Made by a program: the position numbers and the translations under genes. A model generated the notes under the pieces. The model worked only from the letters and a program-made list of their open reading frames with translations, had not been told where the DNA came from and ran no database searches. Positions 34,715-44,067 of a stretch of 64,000 nt of DNA are shown piece after piece (position 1 is the stretch's first letter; each line of letters starts with the position of its first letter). The stretch comes from Saccharopolyspora indica (lineage in GTDB: Bacteria; Actinomycetota; Actinomycetes; Mycobacteriales; Pseudonocardiaceae). The DNA is taken from assembly GCF_027853965.1 (NCBI RefSeq), contig NZ_JAQGLB010000002.1:558001-622000 (forward strand), written 5' to 3'.

Positions 34715-34750
34715 ATCGACACCGGGAGCGGCACCGCTCCCGGTGTCGAT
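34715..34750 (+). promoter_or_regulatory. 16-bp perfect hairpin between ftsZ and pgeF
   Basis: Arms 34715-34730 (ATCGACACCGGGAGCG) and 34735-34750 are perfectly complementary with a GCAC loop. It lies 24 bases before the pgeF GTG, just ahead of the GGGGAGG ribosome site. It could partly terminate or process the abundant ftsZ transcript. Confidence 0.55.
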
Positions 34751-34774
34751 CCATGTACGGGGAGGCTGACAGCA

Positions 34775-35494
34775 GTGCGGATCCGGCGCGTGATCACCAC
34801 GCGGGAGGGCGGGAGTTCCAAGCCGCCGTTCGACTCGTTCAACCTCGGGGGCCGCGTCGGCGACGACCCGGCGGCGCTGGCGGCGAACCAGCGCAAGCTG
34901 GCCGACGGCATCGGCCTGCCCGAGGACCGCCTGGTGTGGATGGAGCAGATCCACGGCCGCACCGCGACGATCGTCGACGGCCCGCAGCCCGAGCCGGTGG
35001 AGGCCGCCGACGCGCTGGTGACCGCCGAGCCGAACCGGGCGCTGGCCGTGCTCACCGCGGACTGCGTGCCGGTGCTGCTCGGCGACCCGGAGAGCGGCGT
35101 CGTCTCGGCGGTGCACGCTGGACGGGTCGGAGCGCGGGTGGGGGTGCTCGTGGCGGCGCTCAAGGCGATGCAGCAGGCGGGCGCTCGCCTCGACCGCGTC
35201 GAGGCGCTGCTGGGCCCGGCCGCGTGCGGCGAGTGCTACGAGGTGCCCGCCGACATGCAGGCCGATGTGGAGCAGCACCTGCCCGGCAGCGCGTGCAAGA
35301 CGCGCAAGGGAACGCCGGGCCTGGACCTGCGCGCCGGGCTCTGGGAGCAGCTGGCGGCCGTGGGCATCGCCAAGATCGGCGTGGACCCGCGCTGCACGAT
35401 GGAAACGCCGGAGCTGTACAGCCACCGCCGGGACAACGGGCGCACCGGTCGGTTCGCCTCGGTGATCTGGGCCGAGCCGGAGGGAACCGAGTGA
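34775..35494 (+). CDS. pgeF: Laccase-domain peptidoglycan editing factor (YfiH/PgeF family)
   Basis: 239 residues. Cytosolic multicopper-like fold protein; E. coli PgeF removes wrong L-Ser from UDP-MurNAc. Visible are TTREGGSSKPPFDSFNLGGRVGDDP, the MEQIHG motif, TADCVPVLLGDP (metal-site Cys), VHAGRVGARVGV (His) and YEVPADM. The start is GTG 34775. It is always found next to ftsZ in actinobacteria and overlaps yggS by four bases. Confidence 0.88.
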   Translation: MRIRRVITTREGGSSKPPFDSFNLGGRVGDDPAALAANQRKLADGIGLPEDRLVWMEQIHGRTATIVDGPQPEPVEAADALVTAEPNRALAVLTADCVPVLLGDPESGVVSAVHAGRVGARVGVLVAALKAMQQAGARLDRVEALLGPAACGECYEVPADMQADVEQHLPGSACKTRKGTPGLDLRAGLWEQLAAVGIAKIGVDPRCTMETPELYSHRRDNGRTGRFASVIWAEPEGTE

Positions 35495-36225
35495 GCGAGG
35501 AACTGCGCCGTGCGGAGCTGGCGGAGTCGTTGAGCGAGGTGCGCGCGCGGGTCGACCGGGCCTGCCGCGCCGCGGGGCGCGAGCCCGGTGAGGTCGAGCT
35601 GCTGGCGGTCACGAAGACCTTCCCGGCGTCGGACGTGGCGCTGCTGGCCGATCTGGGCCTGACCGATTTCGCGGAGAACCGCGAGCAGGAGGCGCGCGGC
35701 AAGGTCGCCGAGTTCGCCGCGCTCCGCCCGGACTCGCCGGCCCGCTGGCACATGGTCGGCCAGCTGCAGCGCAACAAGGCGCGCTCGGTGGTCCGCTGGG
35801 CCGACGTGGTCGAGTCGGTGGACAGCGAGCGGCTCGTGGAGGCGCTGCGCAAGGCCACCGCGAACGCCCTGGACGCGGGTGACCGAACACACCCCCTGGA
35901 GGTGTTGTTGCAGGTCAGCCTGGATGAATCGGAGGGGCGCGGGGGTTGTCGGCCCGACGAGGTCCCGGCGCTGGCGGATATGATCACACTGACGAGTGAT
36001 CTTCGATTGCGCGGTGTGATGGCGGTCGCCCCCCTGGGTGGCGACCCGGCTGTGGCCTTTGACACACTTTCCAAGATCTCCGAGCGGTTACGGGGAGATC
36101 ACCCCGAAGCTGTCGAGGTGTCGGCGGGGATGTCCGGCGACCTGGAGAGTGCCGTTGCCCACGGCTCGACCCGGGTGCGTGTCGGAACCGCGTTGCTCGG
36201 TGGGCGGCGGTTAACCTCGCCGTAG
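35491..36225 (+). CDS. yggS: YggS-family PLP homeostasis protein
   Basis: 244 residues. A pyridoxal-5'-phosphate binding TIM-barrel protein with no known catalysis. The PLP lysine is in VELLAVTKTFPASDV. GLTDFAENREQEARGK, WHMVGQLQRNKAR and the phosphate-site STRVRVGTALLGGR near the end are characteristic. GTG 35491 overlaps the pgeF stop. It is part of the ftsZ-sepF block. Confidence 0.92.
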   Translation: MSEELRRAELAESLSEVRARVDRACRAAGREPGEVELLAVTKTFPASDVALLADLGLTDFAENREQEARGKVAEFAALRPDSPARWHMVGQLQRNKARSVVRWADVVESVDSERLVEALRKATANALDAGDRTHPLEVLLQVSLDESEGRGGCRPDEVPALADMITLTSDLRLRGVMAVAPLGGDPAVAFDTLSKISERLRGDHPEAVEVSAGMSGDLESAVAHGSTRVRVGTALLGGRRLTSP

Positions 36226-36299
36226 CCGCAGGACAGAGGGGGTCGAGGGTCGGCCTCCTCGTGCTCGGTGGTAGGAGTCGCAAGAGGAAGGGCATGCCG

Positions 36300-36932
36300 A
36301 TGAGCGCTTTGCACAAGTTGAAGGCCTACTTCGGCATGGTTCCGGCCGACGAGGTCGACGACTACGACGACGAGGTCGGCTACCGCGAGCGGTACGCCGA
36401 TTCCGACCGCGACACCTACGACGGCCCCGCCGAGCGGGGCACCCGGCGCCGGGTCGGCACCCGCGGGGGCTACCAGGCGGAAGCCGACGCCGAGCCGGAC
36501 TTCGTCGAGGACTACCGGGAACCACCGGCGCCGCGCCCGCGACGGCAGTGGGCGGCGGAGCCCCCGGCGCGCAGCAGTGCGCTGCCCACCGACCAGCCGC
36601 GCGAGAACGTCTCGCGGCTGCGGGCGGTCACCGACACGGGCACCCAGTTCAACTTGAGCAAGATCACAACGCTGCACCCGCGCAGCTACAGCGAGGCCCG
36701 CACGATCGGCGAGCAGTACCGGGACGGCACGCCGGTGATCATGAACCTGACGGAGATGGAGGAGGCCGACGCCAAGCGCCTGGTCGACTTCGCCGCCGGG
36801 TTGGCGTTCGCGCTGCGGGGCTCGATCGAGAAGGTGACCAACCGCGTGTTCTTGCTCTCACCGCCCAACGTGGACGTCGCCGCGGAGGACAAGCGGCGGC
36901 TCGCCGAGGGTGCCTTTTTCAACTACGGGTGA
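36300..36932 (+). CDS. sepF: FtsZ membrane tether SepF
   Basis: 210 residues. The N-terminal amphipathic helix MSALHKLKAYFGMVP inserts in the membrane. An acidic/disordered Tyr-Asp-Arg-rich linker (~85 residues) follows. The C-terminal SepF core (ITTLHPRSYSEARTIGEQYRDGTPVIMNLTEMEEADAKRLVDFAAGLAFALRGSIEKVTNRVFLLSP) binds the FtsZ tail. ATG 36300 was preferred over ATG 36294 because it fits the conserved start and the AGGAAGG spacing. Confidence 0.94.
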   Translation: MSALHKLKAYFGMVPADEVDDYDDEVGYRERYADSDRDTYDGPAERGTRRRVGTRGGYQAEADAEPDFVEDYREPPAPRPRRQWAAEPPARSSALPTDQPRENVSRLRAVTDTGTQFNLSKITTLHPRSYSEARTIGEQYRDGTPVIMNLTEMEEADAKRLVDFAAGLAFALRGSIEKVTNRVFLLSPPNVDVAAEDKRRLAEGAFFNYG

Positions 36933-36951
36933 GTGGTGGCACAGTTGAGGC

Positions 36952-37236
36952 GTGAACCCGGTGCAGATCGTCCTGTTTTACGTTCTGTTCTTCTTCTGGC
37001 TCCTGCTCACGGCCCGTATCGTGATCGAACTCGTTCGAGTGTTCGCTCGCGATTGGCGGCCCGTCGGGGGGGTTGCAATCGCGTTGGAGAGCATCTACAC
37101 AGTGACCGACCCACCCGTAAAGTTGGTGCGTCGGGTGATTCCGACGGTCCGGATCGGCGGCGTCGGACTGGACCTATCGATTATGGTGCTGCTGCTGGTC
37201 GTGTTCATACTGATGCGACTGGTGCAGCCCGGGTGA
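36952..37236 (+). CDS. yggT: YggT-family membrane protein
   Basis: 94 residues with two membrane helices (IVLFYVLFFFWLLLTARIVIELV and LSIMVLLLVVFILMRLV) around the family motif SIYTVTDPPVKLVRRVIPTVRIGGVGLDLS. Conserved between sepF and divIVA in actinobacteria; its function is unknown, perhaps in division or osmotic stress. The start is GTG 36952. Confidence 0.88.
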   Translation: MNPVQIVLFYVLFFFWLLLTARIVIELVRVFARDWRPVGGVAIALESIYTVTDPPVKLVRRVIPTVRIGGVGLDLSIMVLLLVVFILMRLVQPG

Positions 37237-37283
37237 CGGGGAACCCGGGCTACCCGCAGCCGAGGAGTGCGTGAGGTGATCTT

Positions 37284-38111
37284 GTGGGCCTGACCCCCGC
37301 CGACGTGCATAACGTCGCGTTCAGCAAACCTCCGATCGGTAAGCGGGGCTACAACGAGGACGAGGTGGATGCATTCCTCGACCTGGTTGAAGCCGAGCTT
37401 GCCCGGCTGGTGGAGGAGAACAACGACCTGCGCGGCCAGGTCGAGCAGCTGGAGTCCCAGCTGCAGACCGCGCAGGTCGACTTGGAGGACGCCCGCACCC
37501 AGGCGGCGTCCGCTCCCTCGACCCCGGCCCCGACGGAGGAACCGCGCCGGCTCACCCCGGTCCCGGCGCCGACCGCTGCCGAGCAGACTTCGCCCGGTGG
37601 TGACCACCACGTGCAGGCCGCCAAGGTGCTGGGCCTCGCGCAGGAGATGGCCGACCGGCTGACCGGTGAGGCCAAGGCCGAGGCCGACGGCATGCTGGCC
37701 GAAGCGCGGACGAAGTCCGAGCAGCTGCTCTCGGAAGCGCGCTCGAAGTCCGACAGCATGGTCAACGAGTCGCGGACCCGCGCCGAGACGATGCTCAACG
37801 ACGCCCGCACGCGGGCCGAGACGCTGGAGCGGCAGGCCCGTGAGAAGGCCGCCAACCTGGAGCGCGACGCGCAGCGCAAGCACGCCGAGGTGATGGGCAA
37901 CATCACGTCGGAGAAGAACGCTCTCGAGAAGAAGATCGAGACCCTGCGCACGTTCGAGCGCGAGTACCGCACTCGACTGCAGACCTACCTGGAGTCGCAG
38001 CTGCGCGAACTGCAGGACCGGGGCTCGGCCGCACCGGCCGAGAGCGGCAGCAGCCGTTCCGGTCAGCAGGCCAGCTACAGCTTCGGGGCACGTGCGGCCG
38101 AAGCAGGCTGA
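37284..38111 (+). CDS. divIVA: Polar growth protein DivIVA/Wag31
   Basis: 275 residues. It begins [42 protein letters not shown], the membrane-curvature binding DivIVA head. Next are a first coiled coil, a Pro/Thr linker (~residues 70-105) and a long coiled coil rich in Glu/Ala/Arg ([45 protein letters not shown]). It recruits the polar wall-synthesis machinery. The start is GTG 37284. Confidence 0.96.
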   Translation: MGLTPADVHNVAFSKPPIGKRGYNEDEVDAFLDLVEAELARLVEENNDLRGQVEQLESQLQTAQVDLEDARTQAASAPSTPAPTEEPRRLTPVPAPTAAEQTSPGGDHHVQAAKVLGLAQEMADRLTGEAKAEADGMLAEARTKSEQLLSEARSKSDSMVNESRTRAETMLNDARTRAETLERQAREKAANLERDAQRKHAEVMGNITSEKNALEKKIETLRTFEREYRTRLQTYLESQLRELQDRGSAAPAESGSSRSGQQASYSFGARAAEAG

Positions 38112-38193
38112 CGGGACTGTCCGCATCGGCGGCGACGGGCGGCGCGCCCGTCGCCGCTGGTGTGCGTCCGGGCCGCGAGAGGTGTGAGACCGC

Positions 38194-38619
38194 GTGCTGT
38201 TGATCGTGCTGGGACTGGTCCTGCTGGCGGCGGGCGTGCTGGTCGGCGCTGTCGTCGCCGGTGACGGCGAGCTGGCATGGCTGTCGGTGTTCGCCAGCGC
38301 GGTCGCGGTCGGGCTGCTGGTGGCGGACCGGGTGCGGCGCCGCCGGGAGGCGGCGAAGCGGGACACCGCGGAGCCGCCGTTCGCCGACGTCGGCGAGGAG
38401 CCGGCGGAGGAGCGGAGCAACGCGGCGGAGGCCGCGAGGCCGGACGCGCAGGTGCTGGTGATCGACGAGCGCCCGCGCTACCACGTCCGCACCTGCGAGT
38501 GGATCGGCACGCGCAAGACCATCAAGCTCACCCTGGGTGAAGCGCGAGAGCTGGGCTTCACGCCCTGCGGCCTCTGCGCCCCCAACGCCACGATCGCGGC
38601 CGAGGTCCGCCGCTCCTGA
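38194..38619 (+). CDS. Small membrane protein with C-terminal His/Cys motif
   Basis: 141 residues. Two N-terminal membrane helices (LLIVLGLVLLAAGVLVGAVVA and LAWLSVFASAVAVGLLVADRV), an acidic/basic linker, then a soluble end: RYHVRTCEWIGTRKTIKLTLGEARELGFTPCGLC. The H-x3-C ... PCxxC pattern with EAxxxGxxPC is like a small zinc-binding (Ada/thermonuclease tail-like) domain. It is conserved downstream of divIVA in related genera as far as I recall; no function is known. The start is GTG 38194. Confidence 0.7.
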   Translation: MLLIVLGLVLLAAGVLVGAVVAGDGELAWLSVFASAVAVGLLVADRVRRRREAAKRDTAEPPFADVGEEPAEERSNAAEAARPDAQVLVIDERPRYHVRTCEWIGTRKTIKLTLGEARELGFTPCGLCAPNATIAAEVRRS

Positions 38620-38698
38620 ACAGAGGTTTCCAGGCTCGTTCTGCGTGGCGGTGCAGGTGGCGGAACCTCAGACGCCGCCTGGTCTGCGGGAGCCTGTT

Positions 38699-38766
38699 CT
38701 TATGCATGTCCGATACACGGTGAACGGGCTGTCCTCGCCAGGCGAGCGCTGAGAACCCGCGGCGGT
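38699..38766. repeat. Dispersed repeat family C, copy 2
   Basis: Matches 24426-24497: GCATGTCCGAT, CACGG, GTCCTCGCCAGG and GAGAACCCGC in the same order. Weaker similarity reaches back to about 38660 (GCGGAACCTCAGA). It lies in the ileS upstream region, before the T-box. Confidence 0.55.
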
Positions 38767-38884
38767 GCGGGTTGCGAGGCCTGGCGCATGCGACACCTTC
38801 CGGGTGTGCCGCGTTGACAGTCGCAGTTGCGGCCCCGACCGATCTTCGGGGTCGGACCGGTGAAAACCGGTGGCGGGGGCCCGG

Positions 38885-38890
38885 TACGCT
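38885..38890 (+). promoter_or_regulatory. Candidate -10 box (TACGCT) for the ileS T-box transcript
   Basis: TACGCT is followed by GGTGGGACC, where the T-box leader would start. A TTGACA lies at 38814-38819 but is too far away to be its -35, so it may mark another promoter. Confidence 0.4.
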
Positions 38891-38895
38891 GGTGG

Positions 38896-39142
38896 GACCA
38901 AGGCGATGATCCGGCCATCACCGGGGAGCTTCCGGAAGAACGGGTGCTGGGCACCTCAGTAGAACCGGACGGGTCCAGCCCGTCACAGCTGGCAACGAGT
39001 GGTCGTCGGTGTTCGCCGGCGGCAAGCGGGGTGGTACCGCGGATCTCGTGCGGAGCACGCGCACGAGGTGTCGTCCCCGCGTGGGCACCGGGTTCCGGTG
39101 CTCGTGCGGCGGCAACGACACACACCGCGAGGAGCGCATCCG
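38896..39142 (+). ncRNA. T-box riboswitch (tRNA-Ile sensing, translational type) upstream of ileS
   Basis: The conserved T-box core GGGGTGGTACCGCGG is at 39028-39042. Upstream, GATGATCCGGCCATCACCGG followed by GGAGCTTCCGGAAGAAC has the short stem I form of actinobacterial ileS leaders, with an ATC isoleucine specifier at 38907-38920. After the T-box core there is no T-run, but GAGGAG (39129-39134) precedes the ATG, fitting control of ribosome access by uncharged tRNA-Ile. Boundaries are approximate. Confidence 0.88.
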
Positions 39143-39144
39143 CG

Positions 39145-42100
39145 ATGTCATATCCCAAGGTTCAGTTCGGCGACGCCGGTGAGCGCGGCGTGGCTGCCCA
39201 GCCCGCGTTCCCGGCCATCGAGCGCCAGGTGCTGGATTTCTGGGCGAGCGACGACACCTTCCGCGCCTCGGTGCAGGCCCGCGAGGCCGGGACCAACGGT
39301 GCCAACGAGTTCGTCTTCTACGACGGCCCGCCGTTCGCCAACGGCCTGCCGCACTACGGGCACCTGCTGACCGGCTACGTCAAGGACGTGGTGCCGCGCT
39401 ACCAGACGATGCGCGGCCGCCGGGTGGAGCGCCGGTTCGGCTGGGACTGCCACGGGCTGCCCGCCGAGGTGGAGGCGGAGAAGCAGCTCGGCATCACCTC
39501 GAAGTCCGAGATCGAGGGCATGGGCGTGGCCGCGTTCAACGACGCGTGCCGCACCTCGGTGCTGCGCTACACCGCCGAGTGGGAGGACTACGTCACCCGG
39601 CAGGCGCGGTGGGTGGACTTCGACAACGACTACAAGACGCTCGACCTGGACTACATGGAAAGCGTCATGTGGGCCTTCAAGACCCTGTGGGACAAGGGTC
39701 TGGTCTACGAGGGCTTCCGGGTGCTCTGGTACTGCTGGCGCTGCGAGACGCCGCTGTCCAACACCGAGACCAAGATGGACGACGTCTACCGCCAGCGGCA
39801 GGACCCGGCGGTGACCGTCGGCCTGCGGCTCCAGGCCCCCGGCAAGGCCTACGACGGCGCGCTGGCCCTGGCCTGGACGACCACGCCGTGGACGCTGCCG
39901 TCCAACCTCGCCGCCGCGGTGCACCCGGACGTCGACTACGTGCTCGTCGCGCCGGGCAACAGCTCGGAGCGCTACGTGCTGGCCGAGGCGCGGCTGAGCG
40001 CCTACGCGCGGGAACTCGGCGAGGACGTCGCCGAGCACGTCGTCGAGCGGTTCAAGGGCTCCGACCTGCTCGGCACGAAGTACCAGCCGCCGTTCGACTT
40101 CTTCGCCGGCCGCGAGAACGCCCACCAGGTGCTGGCCGCCGACTACGTGACCACCGACGACGGCACCGGGCTGGTGCACATCGCGCCCGCCTTCGGTGAG
40201 GAGGACAAGGTCGTCACCGACGCCGCGGACATCGAACCGGTGGTGCCGGTCGACGGCCACGGCAAGTTCACCGCCGAGGTGCCGCCGTACGAGGGCCTGC
40301 AGGTCTTCGAGGCCAACAAGCAGATCATCCGCGACCTCAAGGACGTCGGCCTGCTGCTGCGGCACGAGACCTACGACCACCCGTACCCGCACTGCTGGCG
40401 CTGCGACAACGCGCTGATCCAGCGGGCGGTGTCGTCCTGGTTCGTGGCGGTCAGCAAGTTCAAGGACCGGATGGTCGAGCTCAACCAGCAGATCAACTGG
40501 GTGCCCGGCCACATCCGGGACGGCCAGTTCGGCAAGTGGCTGGAGAACGCCAGGGACTGGAACATCTCCCGCAACCGGTTCTGGGGTTCGCCGATCCCGG
40601 TGTGGGTCTCCGACGACCCGAACCACCCGCGCACCGACGTCTACGGCTCGCTGGACGAGCTGGAGCGCGACTTCGGCGTGCGGCCGAAGGACCTGCACCG
40701 GCCGGAGATCGACGAGCTGACCCGGCCCAACCCGGACGACCCGACCGGCAAGTCCACCATGCGCCGGGTGCCGGAGGTGCTGGACTGCTGGTTCGAGTCC
40801 GGTTCGATGCCGTTCGCGCAGGTGCACTACCCGTTCGAGAACGCCCAGTGGTTCGAGCACCACTACCCGGGCGACTTCATCGTCGAGTACAACGGCCAGA
40901 CCCGCGGCTGGTTCTACCTGCTGCACGTGCTGGCGACGGCGCTGTTCGACCGCCCGGCGTTCACCAACGTGGTGGCGCACGGCATCGTGCTGGGCGACGA
41001 CAAGCTCAAGATGTCGAAGTCCAAGAAGAACTACCCGGACGTCAACGAGGTCTTCGACCGCGACGGCTCGGACGCGATGCGCTGGTTCCTGATGGCCAGC
41101 CCGATCCTGCGCGGCGGCGACCTGGTGGTCACCGAGGAGGGCATCCGGGAGGCGGTGCGCCAGGCGGTGCTGCCGCTGTGGAACTCCTGGTACTTCCTGG
41201 CGCTGTACGCCAACGCCGAGGGCGTCACCGGTGAGTTCCGGGTGGACAGCCAGCACGTGCTGGACCGCTACGTGCTGGCCAAGACCCACGAGCTGGTCGG
41301 CGACGTGCAGGCCGCGATGGACTCGCTGGACCTGGCCGGTGCGTGCAACACCGTCCGGGACTTCCTGGAGGTCCTGACCAACTGGTACGTGCGCCGCTCC
41401 CGCGACCGCTTCTGGGCCGGTGACCGCGATGCCATCGACACCCTGCACACCGTGCTGGAGGTGACCAGCCGGGTGGTGGCGCCGATGCTGCCGCTGACCG
41501 CCGAGGCGGTGTGGCGCGGCCTGACCGGCGGCCGCTCGGTGCACCTGACCGACTGGCCGCTGGTCGACGAGCTGCCCGCGGACGCGGCGCTGGTCACCGC
41601 GATGGACCAGGTGCGCCAGGTGTGCTCGTCGGCGTCGGCGCTGCGCAAGGCCAACAAGCTGCGGGTGCGGCTGCCGCTGGCCAAGCTCGTGGTGGCCACC
41701 GCGGAGGCGGAGGCGCTGCGGCCCTTCGCCGACCTGATCCGCGACGAGATCAACGTCAAGGAGCTGGAGCTGACCACCGACGTGGCTCAGCACGGCCACT
41801 TCGAGATCGCGGTGAACGCGCGGGCGGCCGGTCCGCGGCTGGGCCGCGACGTGCAGAAGGTGATCAAGGCGGTGAAGGCGGGCGAGTGGAGCCGCACCCC
41901 GGCCGGTGCGGTCGTCGCTGCCGGGATCGAGCTGCAGGACGGCGAGTTCAGCGAGCGGCTGGTGTCCACCGACCCCGGTGCCGCCGCGGCGCTGCCCGCG
42001 GACCTGGGCCTGGTCGTGCTGGACACCGAGGTGACCCCGGAGCTGGCCGCCGAAGGCGTGGCCCGCGACGTGGTCCGCGTCGTCCAGCAGGCCCGCAAGG

Positions 42101-42300
42101 AGGCGGACTTCCAGGTCTCCGACCGGATCACGGTGACCGTCTCGGCGCCGGAGGAGGTGCTGTCGGCGGTGGCGGCGCACCGCGAGTTCATCGCGGCGGA
42201 AACCCTCGCCGACGCGGTCGAGGCCGGTGACGCGGCCGACGGCTCCACCGGCACCGTCGGCGACGGCACCGAGATCGCGGTCGCGGTCACCCGCGTCTGA
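39145..42300 (+). CDS. ileS: Isoleucyl-tRNA synthetase
   Basis: 1,051 residues, class I synthetase. HIGH motif as [16 protein letters not shown], editing domain with TTPWTLPSN and [17 protein letters not shown], WFxxxxSP region, and KMSKSKKN. The C-terminal half has the anticodon-binding domain ([13 protein letters not shown]) and the extra domain of the eukaryote-like/actinobacterial IleRS ([16 protein letters not shown]). ATG 39145 lies after the T-box leader; a longer frame upstream is leader RNA. Expression should rise when tRNA-Ile is uncharged. Confidence 0.97.
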   Translation: MSYPKVQFGDAGERGVAAQPAFPAIERQVLDFWASDDTFRASVQAREAGTNGANEFVFYDGPPFANGLPHYGHLLTGYVKDVVPRYQTMRGRRVERRFGWDCHGLPAEVEAEKQLGITSKSEIEGMGVAAFNDACRTSVLRYTAEWEDYVTRQARWVDFDNDYKTLDLDYMESVMWAFKTLWDKGLVYEGFRVLWYCWRCETPLSNTETKMDDVYRQRQDPAVTVGLRLQAPGKAYDGALALAWTTTPWTLPSNLAAAVHPDVDYVLVAPGNSSERYVLAEARLSAYARELGEDVAEHVVERFKGSDLLGTKYQPPFDFFAGRENAHQVLAADYVTTDDGTGLVHIAPAFGEEDKVVTDAADIEPVVPVDGHGKFTAEVPPYEGLQVFEANKQIIRDLKDVGLLLRHETYDHPYPHCWRCDNALIQRAVSSWFVAVSKFKDRMVELNQQINWVPGHIRDGQFGKWLENARDWNISRNRFWGSPIPVWVSDDPNHPRTDVYGSLDELERDFGVRPKDLHRPEIDELTRPNPDDPTGKSTMRRVPEVLDCWFESGSMPFAQVHYPFENAQWFEHHYPGDFIVEYNGQTRGWFYLLHVLATALFDRPAFTNVVAHGIVLGDDKLKMSKSKKNYPDVNEVFDRDGSDAMRWFLMASPILRGGDLVVTEEGIREAVRQAVLPLWNSWYFLALYANAEGVTGEFRVDSQHVLDRYVLAKTHELVGDVQAAMDSLDLAGACNTVRDFLEVLTNWYVRRSRDRFWAGDRDAIDTLHTVLEVTSRVVAPMLPLTAEAVWRGLTGGRSVHLTDWPLVDELPADAALVTAMDQVRQVCSSASALRKANKLRVRLPLAKLVVATAEAEALRPFADLIRDEINVKELELTTDVAQHGHFEIAVNARAAGPRLGRDVQKVIKAVKAGEWSRTPAGAVVAAGIELQDGEFSERLVSTDPGAAAALPADLGLVVLDTEVTPELAAEGVARDVVRVVQQARKEADFQVSDRITVTVSAPEEVLSAVAAHREFIAAETLADAVEAGDAADGSTGTVGDGTEIAVAVTRV

Positions 42301-42310
42301 CTTTCGAGGT

Positions 42311-42353
42311 GAAGGGCACCTTTCGCCAACTAACTCGGCGAAAGGTGCCCTTC
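42311..42353. repeat. Hairpin repeat family B, copy 3
   Basis: Perfect 17-bp arms 42311-42327 and 42337-42353 (GAAGGGCACCTTTCGCC) with loop AACTAACTC. It lies 10 bases after the ileS stop and probably ends the ileS transcript. Confidence 0.88.
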
Positions 42354-42445
42354 GCGCTTGCTGCTGCGGTGTGACGGAGACCTCTCCCACGGTTCGGGAA
42401 TCGGTGTTGCCCGGGGTGTGGGAGCTTTTCTAGGGTGCTGTTCCG

Positions 42446-42595
42446 AAGGTCATGAGTGCCAGCGCGAAGCCCCGGCTCGCTGGCCGGCAACCCTCCAACC
42501 GCGGTGGGGTGCCCCGGGTGAGGACCTGGCCGGTCGCGCAGGGCGATCCGGCAAGCGCGGGCCCCCTGGACGGGTCCGATGAGGCCCTGGAGGGG
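42446..42595 (+). ncRNA. SAM-IV riboswitch
   Basis: The sequence GGTCATGAGTGCCAGCG, AAGCCCCGGCTCGCTGG, CCGGCAACCCTCC, GCGGTGGGGTGCC and CCGGGTGAGGACC matches, in order, the SAM-IV consensus known from actinobacteria. A TAGGGT -10 box is at 42431-42436. Downstream, GCCCCCTGG near 42562 can pair with the GGAGGGGC ribosome site of the next gene, suggesting control of translation. The aptamer core is about 42446-42535; the rest is expression platform. Confidence 0.85.
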
Positions 42596-42599
42596 CATC

Positions 42600-43937
42600 G
42601 TGACGTCTGCCGTCGTCAACATCCCGACCCAGTCCACCGCCGACCACCGCGTGCCCGCGGTGGCGGGCAACGCGCTGCGCGTGCCGCTGGTCGGCGGGGA
42701 CAGCATCGGCTACGCCAACCTCGACCACGGGGCCAGCGCGCCCTGTCTGAGCAGCGTGCAGAAGGCGGTCGACGAGCTGCTGCCGTGGTACGCCAGCGTG
42801 CACCGCGGTGCCGGTTTCGCCTCCCAGGTGTGCACTCGCGTCTACGAGGGTGCGCGGGACGTCCTGCGCGAGTTCGTCGGAGCCCGCCGCACCGATTCGG
42901 TGATCTTCACCCGCAACACCACCGACGCGCTGAACCTGCTGGCCAAGGCCTTGCCGCGGGGCACTTCCGTGGTCGTCTTCGACACCGAGCACCACGCCGC
43001 GCTGCTGCCCTGGACGGGTCCGCGGGTGCGGCGGATCGCTGCTCCGGCGACCCCGGCCGAGGCGGTCGCCGCGCTGGACGCCGCGCTGGCGGAATGCCCG
43101 GAGGGCCCGCGGCTGGCGGTGATCACCGGGGCGTCCAACGTCACCGGTGAGCTGTGGCCGGTCGCCGAGCTCGCCCGCGCCGCGCGCCGCCGCGGTGCGC
43201 GGACCGTGCTGGACGCCGCGCAGCTCGCCCCGCACCGGCCGGTGCGGATCACCGAGCTCGACGTCGACTACGTCGCGATCTCCGGGCACAAGCTGTACGC
43301 GCCGTTCGGCGCGGGCGCGCTGGTCGGGCGCGCGGACTGGCTCAACGCCGCGGAGCCCTACCTGGCCGGTGGCGGCGCCACCCGGCAGGTGCACGAGCGC
43401 GCGGTGAGCTGGACCAGCGGAGCGGAGCGGCACGAGGCCGGATCGCCGAACACGGTCGGCGTGCACGCGCTGGCCAAGGCCTGCCAGGAGCTGTCGGCGA
43501 ACTGGGCGGACGTCGTCGCGCACGAGGAGGCGCTGCTGCGCAGGCTGCGGGCCGGGCTGCGCGAGGTGCCGGGGCTGCGCGAGCTCCGCCTGTTCGAGGC
43601 CGACCACGACCGGGTCGGCGTGGTGAGCTTCACCGTCGACGGCCAGGACCCGGGGCTGCTCGCCGCCGCGCTGTCCGCCGAGCACGGCATCGGCGTCCGC
43701 GACGGGCTGTTCTGCGCGCACCTGGCCACCCGGCGGCTGCTGTCGCGGGCCGGTTCGGACGCCGACCGAGCGGTGCGCGTCAGCATCGGCCTGGGCACCA
43801 CGACCGAGCACGTCGACCGCCTGGTCCGCGCCCTGCGGAAGCTGGTCGGCGAAGGCCCGTCCTGGCGCTACGAGCAGGTGGACGGACGCTGGGCACCGGC
43901 CGACGACCCGCGCCCGCTGCCCGACTTCCTGCGCTGA
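42600..43937 (+). CDS. Class V aminotransferase / cysteine desulfurase-like PLP enzyme
   Basis: 445 residues. Fold-type I class V enzyme: NLDHGASAPCLSSVQ, FTRNTTDALNLLA, DTEHHAALLPW, VITGASNVTGELWPV, VLDAAQLAPHRPV and the PLP lysine in VAISGHKLYAPFGAGALVGR. The C-terminus has no obvious IscS/SufS active-site Cys loop, though Cys occurs in DGLFCAHLATRRLL. GTG 42600 follows GGAGGGG; the frame continues upstream only through the riboswitch. Control by S-adenosylmethionine suggests a part in sulfur or methionine metabolism rather than kynurenine or serine chemistry. The substrate is unknown. Confidence 0.8.
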   Translation: MTSAVVNIPTQSTADHRVPAVAGNALRVPLVGGDSIGYANLDHGASAPCLSSVQKAVDELLPWYASVHRGAGFASQVCTRVYEGARDVLREFVGARRTDSVIFTRNTTDALNLLAKALPRGTSVVVFDTEHHAALLPWTGPRVRRIAAPATPAEAVAALDAALAECPEGPRLAVITGASNVTGELWPVAELARAARRRGARTVLDAAQLAPHRPVRITELDVDYVAISGHKLYAPFGAGALVGRADWLNAAEPYLAGGGATRQVHERAVSWTSGAERHEAGSPNTVGVHALAKACQELSANWADVVAHEEALLRRLRAGLREVPGLRELRLFEADHDRVGVVSFTVDGQDPGLLAAALSAEHGIGVRDGLFCAHLATRRLLSRAGSDADRAVRVSIGLGTTTEHVDRLVRALRKLVGEGPSWRYEQVDGRWAPADDPRPLPDFLR

Positions 43938-44067
43938 CCCGTCCACCGCTGGGTGGTGTGCGATTTCCGTCGAGATCGCATCGGCGGGGCTGCGCGTCGG
44001 GTGATCGACCGGTTGCGGAGTCGGTACTGCTGCGATGCGGCCGGTGCGGTTCAGGGACAATGGGGGC

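Noticed and set aside
39148..42390. Long antisense frame over ileS
   Set aside because: Shadow of ileS caused by codon bias, with low-complexity composition and no recognisable motif.
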